Below are positions 54,565 to 64,000 of a stretch of 64,000 nucleotides of DNA, one piece after another. The DNA is from Kingdonia uniflora. Lineage: Eukaryota > Streptophyta > Magnoliopsida > Ranunculales > Circaeasteraceae. The notes below the pieces were generated by a model. The model saw only the letters and a list, made by a program, of their open reading frames with translations. It was not told the DNA's origin and ran no database searches. Location: the NCBI GenBank assembly GCA_014058105.1, contig JACGCM010002890.1, positions 1,798,001 to 1,862,000 of the forward strand, written 5' to 3'. Numbering within the stretch: position 1 is the stretch's first letter; each line of letters opens with the position of its first letter. Both the position numbers and the translations under genes were made by a program.

Positions 54565-55273
54565 TGTAGTAGCCTACTCGCAGCCTTCTACCCCAGTCAA
54601 ATACTCGAAGGCTACTTCGAAGCCTACTCGAATATCTCAAAGCCCATCTATTTCTTAAACAAGTCTTCCAAAGATCACCCGAAGACGAAGCCTCGACTCT
54701 GAACAAGCCTCGAAGAAGAACTCCACTCTAACATCAAAAATACTTTGATCATATCCGTACATGGTCAAAGTGTGACAAGACAGACAGCCAGCTCACTAGA
54801 CAGAACGATAGAGTTGTCGGTCCGTGCAGTTACAGTGATAGAGCATGGTGGTAGACCCTGCATTTCTGGCTTTAGCACCAACTCTGGGATATCCGCTCGA
54901 CATTTGGAGGATATCCGGATTGTACACTTGTAATCTGACCTAACCCTGGTGACTCAGCTCATCCAATGTTCTATAAATAGGAGAGATGGGGAACTAAAGT
55001 AGGGTTAGAAAATCACTCCCCGGACCCCATACAGTTTAGATTCGATCACCATGTAAAACCCAGTACTTGAACCTTCGACCACACGACAAAAATAAAAACT
55101 CTCTTAAAAATCCTCATCAGAGGTTGTGGGGAGTCACAGTCCAGGCCTCCACGCAAGCATATTGTCTATTGATTTTTCACATTCTAGGCTATATACTTGA
55201 ATTGCTTTGTTTGATGATTAAACCCCGTGGTGTAAGAGCCGATTTCCCCTCCGTAAGAAGTTAGGCCTCTACA
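54565..55273 (+). repeat. Element B 5' LTR
   Basis: 709 bp from TGTAGTAGCCTACTCGCAGCC to ...CCTCTACA, followed by TTTGGCGTCGTCTATG (PBS-like). TATA-like CTATAAATAGGAG near 54972. Confidence 0.85.
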
Positions 55274-55357
55274 TTTGGCGTCGTCTATGCTTTCCACCTA
55301 CCAATCTCCCTTTCTTCTTTCCCTCCATTGGTCCTCAACCTCAATAAATTATTCTCA

Positions 55358-57215
55358 ATGGCACCTACCCTCCATTCTAGTTAAACCCACGCCGGAAACT
55401 CTGCTGACGGAGTGGCCGCCCCAATAGCCTTACTTTCGCCACCATGCACAATTTCACCAGGAGCGCAAAAAGCACCGGCTGGAGTTTAAAGCCGAACGGA
55501 ATTGTTGCCTGGACGATGCCAACAGGCAGAACCGAGCGATTGACAAGTTATGTAACACCGTCCAAGAGTTGCAGAGACTACAGCCTTTGGAAGCTGCTCG
55601 ACCATCCCAAGCACCAGACCCATCGCGCGTGTCTGCCCGCGCCCCTACCAAATCTCGAAGTACCACCAGTCTATATCGGTACCGAGGACGTTCCCCACGC
55701 TATTCCCCCAACTGGCTGCATCCATCTCGGTATCTGCCCCATAGAAAATTCCTCTGATTTTACCCTTTGCTCCTCCAGACATCCCAAACGCCGCTCCGCC
55801 CGAGAACGTCTCGGGGAACGCATTACAAAAAACATACTGCACACTCAACCTCATCACCCTCGAATCCTTCGATCACCCCCTCACCCTGCCTATGCTCCAC
55901 AACTGAACTTCGACCATAAAATACAACCTGATGTTCGCGTTAGCGCGAGCTCAACTCCCAACTCCTGAAGTCGACTGAATAACCCCCTTTTCTCTAAACT
56001 TTTCGCTATCGAGATACCCCCCAATTTCTGTGCTCCCAAATTTAGCAAATACCGCAACACAGACCCATAATCGCACATTCTCAAATTCTAAAATGCTTTG
56101 AGCCTCTATTCCACAGCCCACTACTTGCTATGACGCCCTTTTCCCACCAGCCTTACTGACAGACCCCTTCGAGGTATCACAATCTCCGTAATGGTTCAAT
56201 CCAGAGCTCCGAGCAACTTTCACAACTTTTTATCGCCCAGTTTGCCTTCAATAAAGATAGAGAAGTCAAAGTCGATGCCCTGCTCAATTTCAAAAAATCC
56301 AGCAATGAAACACTCGAAGCCTTCACCAAGAGGTTTCTCGATGAATCACAGAAAGTTGATAACCTTGACTGGGTGAATGTTGTGCTCACATATTCAAATG
56401 CCTTACCAGATCATAGCCGCGTGAAAGAGTACCTGGTCCTTCACAAACCTCAAACCCTCGAGGAGATGCTCCCAAAGGTCAATAGTTATATTGACCTTGA
56501 GCGCCTCCACGAATCCTGCAAACAGGGCCAACCTTCGAACACTACCACCAATAAACCTCAACAAAACCCACCTTCTACCTTAACACCCTTGATCGCTCCC
56601 GTCTCACTGAAGACTAAGAGCCGCAAACTCCCTCACAATGACAACAATGCTGAAGCTCGCAGAAAGAAACCGAAGCTGGTCCTACCCACGCTAACTGCCC
56701 TTCTCAGCACATTTCTACCACATATACAGGCAGACTCTATATGGCATATCCCTTTCCCCATCGAAGTTAAACCAGGCGAACCTTACTACGCCAATCACAA
56801 ATGTAACTGTCGCCATACCAACAAATGCTTTGCCCTTCAACGCTCTCTCAAGAAGATCCTCAAGGCAGGTCGTCTACATCAGTATGTTGTCGACCTTCCC
56901 AGTTACCTTGACGGGACATACCTCAAGACTCAACCTGTCCCTACTGCCGACCCAGCCGAGGTACATATCTACCGTATATACTTTATCGAAGTCAATAACA
57001 TCTACAGTGGCCATTCGAAAAGTAAACGCAATTGTGTCGAAGAATGTTACAAACTTACCTACCAGGAGAAGCTGCCCACTCTCTTACCAGGATCAAGCCT
57101 CTCCACTCAACCCGAAGGCATCTCTTTCATCGACTCTGACACATCCCATGTCTGTTTTCCCCATTCCGATCCATTAGTCATCATGATTAAGATCAAAAAC
57201 CTTGTTCTCCACACA
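55358..57215 (+). pseudogene. Element B gag and nucleocapsid
   Basis: Starts MAPTLHS at 55358 and soon meets a stop (about 55379). Gag core near 56190-56370 in broken frames, then the open frame 56373-57500 with YSNALPDHSRVKEYLVL, a charged linker and a cysteine/histidine cluster (YYANHKCNCRHTNKCFAL), a CCHC-like nucleocapsid motif. Same organisation as A and E2. Confidence 0.8.
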
Positions 57216-57500
57216 ATGCTCATAGACACAGAAAGTGCAGCTGATGTCCTTTTCCTCCAAACTGTCCAAACCTTGAAGAAAACTGACCTCATAACCGCTG
57301 CCAATGTCGAATTGAAAGGATTCAATGGGGCCACAAAAGTTGTTGTTACCGTCCCAGTTACACTTCAAACAAGTTTTCTTGTCGTCGACAAAAAGTCAGA
57401 ATACCTCGATATCCACGGATGGGACTGGCTCCATGTCATGCGCGTCATACCTTCGACATATCATCAAACCCTTTATTTTACCACCCCCGAGGGAACTTAG
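57160..57500 (+). pseudogene. Element B protease
   Basis: At the end of the 375-codon frame. The active site reads MLIDTESAADVLFLQ: the glycine of the catalytic D-T-G is Glu (57225-57233). Then VELKGFNGATKVV and a GWDWLHVMRVIPSTYH block. Confidence 0.85.
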
Positions 57501-57858
57501 AATTTAAAAGGCTCTCAATGCCTTCCCCGTTCATGTGAGCACCCGGAGATCAATCAGACCCAGAGGCTCGTCAGCCGCCCATAGTAATAACTGTCTCTCT
57601 CTCCCTATGCTATTGACAGATACCAACCTACCCATCAAACCCATTATTTATATCGAACTCGACGGTCCAGGTCGAGGTACATTCATTGGAACTTTTCTAG
57701 ACGAGGCAAAATGCCTCGAGCTCTCAAACTTCCTTTAAGCAAACAAAAACATCTTTGCATGGACGTTCTAGGAGATGCCCGGTGTCGACCCCAGTTTGGC
57801 ACGCTATCGCCTCGATCTCATTCCCTATTCTATAGTAGTTAAATAGAAAAAGTGTACT

Positions 57859-59090
57859 TTGGCACCACGCCTTCGAGAAGCAGTAAACCTCGAAGTAGAC
57901 AAGCTCATAGCCGCAGGATTCATCAGAGAAGTGAAGTATGCTGACTGGATATCAAATATTATGGCAGTTCCCAAGAAGAACGGCAAGATCAGAATCTGCG
58001 TCGACGTCACAGACCTCAACAAATACACATTAAAGGACAGTTTCCCATTGCCGATTATTTTAGCACTCCTCGATGCTACTGCTGGACATGAGCACCTATC
58101 TATGATGGACGCAGCTTCGGGATACAATCAGGTACCCCTCCTTCCTGCAGATCAACTTAAAACTTCCTTTATCACTGAACAAGGCCTTTACTTTTTTAAC
58201 GTCATGCCCTTCGGCCTTAAAAATGTGGGTGCCACTTACAAGCGCCTTGTCACCACCATGTTCAAACCCTTGCTTGGCAAGTCGGTCGAGGTTTACATCG
58301 AAGACATGTTATGCAAGAGCCTAAAAAAATAGACCCATATCCAAGACCTAACCGACGTCTTTTCGATACTTCGAAAATACAACATAAAACTTAGCCCAGC
58401 CAAATGCCAATTTGGTGTTTTGCCTGGTAAATTTCTATGCCATCTTATCAGTAAATGAGGTATCGAGATCGACCCTACACATATTCGAGCCCTCATCGAC
58501 ATGCCTTCGCCCCGAACCAAAAAAGATATCTAAAAGGTGGCTGGTAAGATAGAAGCCATTAACCGTTTCATTGCCAAATCCTCAGACCGTTGTGCGTGGT
58601 ACTTTTCTCTATTATGTGACCAATGCGTACCCAAAGCAAAAAAGAAAATAAACCCTGACATCAACTGGACACCCGAATGTGAATAGGCCTTCCTCAAACT
58701 CAAAACTTATCTTGGTCGACCACCCTTTATCAACACCTCTATTAAAGGCGAGACACTCTCTTTATACCTCGCTGTTATAGAAACCCCTATCAGTTCAGTA
58801 CTTATTCGACTCGATTCAAACGTCGATAAACCTGTATATTTTATCAACAAAACTCTAACACCCGCAGAAACCCGATATTCATAAATTGAGTATTTGCTCC
58901 TCACCCTTGTCTATTCAGCCTGCAAACTCAAACCATATTTTCAAGCCCACCCCATCCGTGTTATAACAAGTTGCCCCCTTCGAGAAGTACTTGGCAAAAA
59001 GAGAAATCCAGACGAGTACAACAGTAGTCTGTGTATCTTGGTGAACATGACATTACATTCGAGAAGCAGATATCCCAGAAAGGCCAAGCA
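57859..59090 (+). pseudogene. Element B reverse transcriptase and first RNase H
   Basis: The open frame 57859-58332 encodes most of the RT palm: LREAVNLEVDKLIAAGFIRE, CVDVTDLNKYTLK, LSMMDAASGYNQVPLL and MPFGLKNVGATYKRL. The YIDD box reads YIEDMLC (about 58297), one catalytic Asp replaced by Glu, and a stop follows at 58330. The first RNase H (LYLAVIETPISSVLIRLD-like) follows around 58755-58820 in broken frames. Confidence 0.88.
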
Positions 59091-59099
59091 GTAGTAGAC

Positions 59100-59560
59100 T
59101 TCCTTGCTGACTTTCCGGCTGAAGATGTTGATTGAGAGAAAAATGAAGATGACATAACATACGACCAGCCTGAAACAACAGACCCATAGAACCCCAATAC
59201 TGGATAGCGTCTATTCACAGATGGATCCGCTGGGCCTAACGTTTCAGAGATCGGTATAGTCCTGGTCACACTTACCAATGATCGAATAGAGAAGGCCGTC
59301 AAACTTTCCTTCGAATGTTCCAATAGCGAAGCTGAGTACAAAGCTTTGATCCACGGCCTCGACCTCGCACTCAACCTCTGCATTCCTAAACTTGCAGTTT
59401 TCACAGATTCCCAACTTGTTCAGGGACATTACACAGGTAAAAATCAAACTAATGGTCGCATGACTGAATATGCTTTTTTCGTTCGACGGCGCATGGAGCG
59501 TCTTCCTAAAAAATCTACTATCACTCATTACCCTCGAGGAGAAAACCGGCATGCTACATA
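59100..59560 (+). pseudogene. Element B second RNase H
   Basis: LFTDGSAGPNVSEIGIVLV near 59212, CSNSEAEYKALIHGLDLAL near 59320, FTDSQLVQGHYTGKNQT near 59400, ending HYPRGENRHAT at 59561. This second RNase H after the first is a feature of the Tat lineage. The four D/E/D positions are visible (DGS, SEAEY, TDSQ, and the last around HAT, where D is T). Confidence 0.85.
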
Positions 59561-59566
59561 GCAGTT

Positions 59567-60890
59567 ATGTTAGGCCAATCAGAATCCCAAACCCTCCACA
59601 TTGAAGTACTCGAATGTCCAAGTATCGACCAGATGGAAATTAATGCCATCAATACTGGGGGAAAGAGTCTTGATCCAAACGATTGGAAAACACCTTTTCT
59701 CCACTACTTCAACAATGCAACCCTCCCAGATGATCCCAAGGCCAAACGATCATTGTAAGAAAACTATCGCAGATACATTATCCACAAACATGAATTACAT
59801 CGCAAATCCCCAAACGGCATCCTCCTTCAATGCATCTCTCAAACCGAAGCCTCTCAAATCCTAGTCGAACTCCACAAAGGTACCTGCGGTGCTCATAGTA
59901 TTGGTCGATCAATGGCCCTTCGCGCCGTCTCCCAAGGTTTATTCTGGCCGAACATGAAAAAACAAGCTGAAGAGTACGCCAAATACTGTGATAAATGCCA
60001 ATGTCATTCTCATGATATCCACTGCCCTTCACAAGACCTCTACTTCAGTCAAGTCTCCTGGCCTTTCAAAAGATGGGCTATCGATCTCATCGGTCCCTTC
60101 CCTAAAGCCTCGGGTAGCAGAGAGAATATCCTTATTGCAACAGATTACTTCACCAAATAGGTCGAAGCTGTACCTTTATGCCAAACAAGAGAAGAAGAAG
60201 TTATCAAATTTCTATGAGAAAACATCATCACACACTTTGGATCCTCTCATATGATTCGATGCCACAATGGTCCCCAGTTCGTCGGTAACAAAGTCATAAA
60301 TTTTCTCAAGAAACACAACATCATCCTCTCCCCCTCAACACCTTAATATCCCCAAGGAAACGGTCAAGTCGAAGCAATCAATAAAACCATCGTCGGTGGT
60401 CTCAAGAAAAGAATCGATGCAAAGAAAGGTTAATAGGTTTAGGAGTTATAGCATGTCCTCTGGGCCTATCGAACAACACCAAGAAAATCTACAGGTTGTA
60501 CCCTTTTCTTCTAGCATACGGTACCGAACCTGTGCACCCTACTTAATTCGATGTACACGTACGAGATCCCAACCTCCCAGACGAAGACAACGAGATTGAG
60601 CTCGGATGTAACATGTTATGGATCGACAAAACCAGAGACCGAGCCATCGCCAACCATGGTCGTTACCATCTGTCCCTCCAGAAGTCATATAACTAAAAAG
60701 TTCGACCACGAAGTTTCAACATCGGAGATCTGGTACTTCGACGCGTCAACCAATCCTCGAAGCCTTAAAATACTGGCAAACTTAATGATAGAAGATGAAG
60801 AGCCTTTACCAAACCCGTGGAACACAATACAGCTGGTTTCATACAGTAGGCTACGGCCTCTGCCTTATACAACTGATGTAAATACAAAAT
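59567..60890 (+). pseudogene. Element B integrase and pol end
   Basis: HHCC zinc finger (HKGTCGAHSIGR..., CDKCQC near 59985), core blocks WAIDLIGPFPKASG (60078), HNGPQFVGNKVINFLKKHN (about 60265; the second catalytic Asp is His) and YPQGNGQVEAINKTI (60350). Stops at 60158 and elsewhere. The last codons of pol (EEPLPNPWNTIQL) near 60800-60840 match those of E2. Confidence 0.85.
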
Positions 60891-60958
60891 AATTAATGAA
60901 CAATTTTTCCACCCCTGCTTTGACTCCTATTTTTAATGAATTTCTTGATTTAACTTAA

Positions 60959-61740
60959 GTATTATGTCAACCCTTCGACCCGACTGATACTTGGGGGAGA
61001 CCTTGAGATTTTTCAAACCTCCAATTTCGAGCAAACTCAAGGGGCAAGGATGGTCGAAAGACCGAACCCTCAGGAATGCATTGGGGGCGAACAGTTATGC
61101 TTCGTTGTGGCTTAGGCCTTTAAAGTCCAGTTAATTTCTTGGTTCCCTCTAAGTATCATGTTAACCCTCGACCCGACTGATACATGGGGGCGACCTTAAA
61201 ATTTTCAAGCTTCCAACTTTCGAGCAAACTCGAGGGGCACGAATGGTCGAAAGACTAGACCTTCGAGAATGCGTTGGCGGTGAATAGTTATGCTTTGTTG
61301 TCCCTAAGGCCTTCGAAGTCTAGTCGATTTCTTGGTCCCCTCCCGGTATCATGTTCACCCTCGCCCCGACTAATACTTAGGGGCGACCTGGAAATTTTAA
61401 AGCTTCCAACTTTTGAGCAAATTCGAGGGGCACAAATAGTCGAAAGACCGGACCCTCGAGAATGTATTGGCGGTGAACACGTCTTTCTTCGTTATGGCAT
61501 AGGCCTTCGAAGTCCAGTGAATTTTTAGGTTTCTCCTAAGTGTCATGTCAACCTCGGCCTGACTGATACTCGGGGGCGACCTTGAAAATTTTCAAACTCC
61601 CAACCTTCGAGCAGACTCAAGGGGCACGAATGGTCGACCGACCGGACCTTCAGGAATGCGTTGGGGGCGACCACGTCTTACATCGTTGTGGCTTAGGCCA
61701 TCGATGTCCAGTAGATCCCTCAATTTCAAAAGAGGTACCA
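60959..61740 (+). repeat. 193-bp tandem repeats, four units (element B)
   Basis: The block CGACCCGACTGATAC.TGGGGG recurs at about 60977, 61170, 61363 and 61556, exactly 193 bp apart. Each unit holds GAGCAAACTCGAGGGGCAC-like text and GGAATG.GTTGG.GGC. It lies between pol and the antisense ORF. Shorter relatives are present in E2. Confidence 0.9.
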
Positions 61741-62092
61741 CAACCATCTCAAAGTTCTCACAGGTTCGATCACTCTACAATCATTCAACAGATTCTGCAC
61801 ATACAGACACTATTATACAAGAATATCTATAACTCTACCACATGCAAGAAGTTTCAGAACATCATATATCTGAGAGCAGTTTCAACACAGCTCAATTCAA
61901 ATTTGTTTAAAACAATACATCAAATTCAGTTCAGAATAAACATCAAGGATAAAGCACAAACAAGTTAATCAAATCAAAGTTCACACAAATCAGCTTCAAC
62001 ACAAGAGTTCAAATCAGTTCGCACAAAACAAGTTCCAAGATCAACCCCACAGAAAAGTAAAGATGGTTCAAATATTACAACTCCACAGTAAA
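61741..62092. other. Element B spacer, no gene seen
   Basis: Between the tandem repeats and the antisense ORF. Rich in CAAT/AACAC text; no supported coding region. Confidence 0.5.
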
Positions 62093-64000
62093 TCAGAAAT
62101 AGCAGGCATGGCACTCCAGTACAAATACCTCAGACCAGTGTGGCTGTATCTCCCCCCCCCCCCCAACAAGCCCTGTAGCATCAACACCTTCAGAACCCAC
62201 AGTCGAAGGCCTCGACCCTGCATCATCTGCAATCATGTCAGTTGTAGCCCTAACAGCAATACCTTTGACCGCAAGAGTTTCCATGCCCCTCCCAACACCT
62301 TCAACAACAACTTCCACCTCCCCCTCATTCGTCTACAAAGAGTCCTCATCAATAGGTTCTTTGACAATAGGAAGGCATTTTAAAGTGTCAGGATCAAAAC
62401 CCATATCCTCAATGAACTCCTTAAGTCTGATAACAACTGCGCTTTCACGATCAAACTGTGCCTGATAGCGCGCCATCTGCTCTATCTTTTCCTTATCTTT
62501 CGCAGTAACCGTTGACTTCAACACCTGCCCATGATTAAACCGTTGACCCTCCATTCTCTTCTCGGCTGCATCATTGATAGCCTCCAGATCCTGCTTCAGC
62601 TTATTATTATCAGACACCAACGACTCCTCAGTCCCTTGAGCAAGCTCTAGATTATCAAGTGCCTCCCATAACCTCCTTTTTCCTACTTTCACTGCCTTGG
62701 TGAATGACTGCGCCCAAGCATCCGTCTGCTAGAGTATTCGAACTGTCAGCATTTCTCAAAGCATGAAGCACTTAAGAAAATTTCAGAAGCTCACAAACAA
62801 TAATAGACAGTTACCTAAAACATAGTCTTCTTCATCTGCTTCGAAGCATCATCTGGGTCAGCGCCACAGAGTTCGGCCATCGAAGCGAACTTGGCTAGAG
62901 CCTAATCTTGTCGCTCAGCCTCCGTCATCTCTTCGTCCTCATCCTCCGCATCATCTTCCCTCAGTGACCTACGCCTTTTGCGCTGAACAACCTTCGTCTG
63001 TTGTACCTTCGGAACCTCAGGAATGACTCTATCTTTCCCTTTCTCTGTCTGTGCTGGTGCCTGCCCTAACCTCAGTCTCAAAGCATCACTAGCCACTTCG
63101 GGTACCGGCGCTGCTTGCTTCGAAGCCCTTTTCGCCTTCGGAACATACCGAACCGTCCTTGCCAAATCATCTTCCCCCATTTCTTCGGATATTTCGAACC
63201 ACCTTCGCCCTTCCTCCTTTTTGATGGCTTCGGTGTAACGGGTACGTTTCGAAGCAGGGAATTTGTCGTCTTCTTTCTCTTCCTCTTGATACCCAGACTC
63301 GGGAATACATAATTAACCCACTCTTCGTCAGAATAAAGTAAGGCATCAATATAATCCCTCAGATTCTCCCACGGCTAATTAGTCAGACCTACAGAATAAA
63401 AAAAAGCAATTATCAGTTTAATCGATCAATACTTCAAGAAGAATATTCCACAAATAACTTACTGGGATTATAGACTTTGTATTGCAACCTATAAGGGTCC
63501 TCCCCTTCGATATTCTCAAAATTACCCTGTACCACAACTAAATCCTTATTTCACCCTCGACCTATTGAACACAGATCGAACAATGGATATAGTACGTCCC
63601 TACATTCTGATTTGCTTTCCTCGAATAGAATGATGCAACGTCTTACCACTAAATTAATCCCCTCTTCTCACCTCTTAATTTTATATTCATGCCCTCTATT
63701 ACCCTCATCATCTCGTAAAAATTTCCATTCATTTGAACTGGGGCAACCTCCCAAAAATTTATCACCTCCATCACCAGCCTTCGGAGAGGAAGTTGCATTC
63801 CCTCAGTGACCCGCGGGTTCGACTTGAAAGTTCACCCTGCTCCTGCTACATGTAATATTACCCCCACCTTCGACAGCTCTAACTGGAAAGCAAATCGATC
63901 CAGTCTCTTTTTATCCCTCGCCGAGATAGAGCCCTCGACCTTATCAGACTCAGTTAATTCCCCACTATCATCACTCTGCTCCCCCCCCTCCCCTCTCACC
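62093..64000 (-). pseudogene. Antisense ORF of element B, spliced, coiled-coil
   Basis: Antisense to gag-pol. The N-terminal part (near 63660-63830) reads PRVTEGMQLPLRRLVMEVIN and FWEVAPVQMN, resembling the family known as putative gypsy-type transposon (Transposase_28, PF04195). An intron runs from 63462 (GTAAGT) to 63389 (TTTTATTCTGTAG). Middle exons are basic and charged (KPSKRRKGE; RKRRRSLREDDAEDEDEEMT at 62902-63180). A second intron runs from 62814 (GTAACT) to 62743 (GACAG). The last exon holds a coiled coil (ALDNLELAQGTEESLVSDNN, up to IDEDSL, stop at 62333). A weak continuation to 62093 is G/E-rich. At least two frame breaks are visible, so this copy is probably inactive. Start lies beyond the window. 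Confidence 0.65.

Larger units (their letters stand above)
54565..64000 (+). mobile_element. Tat-type gypsy B with antisense ORF (3' end outside)
   Basis: Plus-strand element inserted into the integrase of A. 5' LTR 54565-55273, PBS-like site, gag from 55358, protease, RT, two RNase H domains, integrase to 60890, four 193-bp tandem repeats (60959-61730) and a spliced minus-strand ORF (62.1-64.0 kb). No 3' LTR is reached. This arrangement agrees with Tat-lineage elements such as Retand and maize Grande. Confidence 0.88.

Noticed and set aside
60959..61740. 193-bp repeats as a CRISPR-like or viral array
   Set aside because: Head-to-tail repeats without unique spacers, inside a retrotransposon; satellite-like repeat is the better reading.

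Overview
This is plant nuclear DNA, most likely from an angiosperm. It carries plant LTR-retrotransposon lineages (Tat-type Ty3/gypsy with a second RNase H, and Ty1/copia), an integrated caulimovirid (plant pararetrovirus), a plant external NAD(P)H dehydrogenase sequence with an EF-hand, and fragments of HSP90, alpha-tubulin and other nuclear genes with GT-AG introns. The species cannot be read from the sequence. No rRNA, tRNA or CRISPR array was seen. Almost every coding sequence is broken, so this is a mobile-element and pseudogene landscape, not a functional gene cluster.

Layout. 1-4.85 kb: decayed gypsy element E1 (minus strand) and part of its LTR. 4.853-10.064 kb: one complete copia element (minus) with 354/355-bp LTRs, a 5-bp target duplication, a primer-binding site (PBS) and a purine tract. 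10.4-15.88 kb: Tat-type gypsy element E2 (minus), lacking its integrase and inserted into the 3' antisense ORF of E3. 15.88-22.07 kb: gypsy element E3 (minus). 22.07-23.6 kb: remains of a further minus-strand retroelement. 24.55 kb: a Helitron-type 3' terminus (minus). 25.0-32.78 kb: a nearly full-length endogenous pararetrovirus (plus) sitting between two TA microsatellites. 33.3-48.2 kb: AT-rich DNA with many split-gene fragments, all on the minus strand (unidentified exons, HSP90, mitochondrial intermediate peptidase, a tocopherol-methyltransferase-like protein, alpha-tubulin, a further unidentified exon pair). This stretch is interrupted by a plus-strand intronless retrocopy of an NDB-type NAD(P)H dehydrogenase (40.12-41.95 kb) with an A-rich tail and a 13-bp target duplication. 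47.6-48.7 kb: inverted-repeat and MITE-like sequences. 49.1-54.56 kb: Tat gypsy element A (plus), cut inside its integrase zinc finger by a related element B (54.565 kb to beyond the window end). Behind its pol gene, B carries four 193-bp tandem repeats and a spliced, coiled-coil antisense ORF.

Together these parts record nested insertions: E2 into E3, B into A, and copia into an older region next to E1. Each gypsy copy has its own lesion: E1 lost most of its RNase H region, E2 lost its integrase, and B has substitutions in its protease, RT and integrase motifs. The unusual points are the complete pararetrovirus with its own promoter, poly(A) signal and duplicated hairpin; the one-strand collection of host gene fragments, which suggests capture by a Helitron-like element; and the antisense ORFs of the Tat elements.
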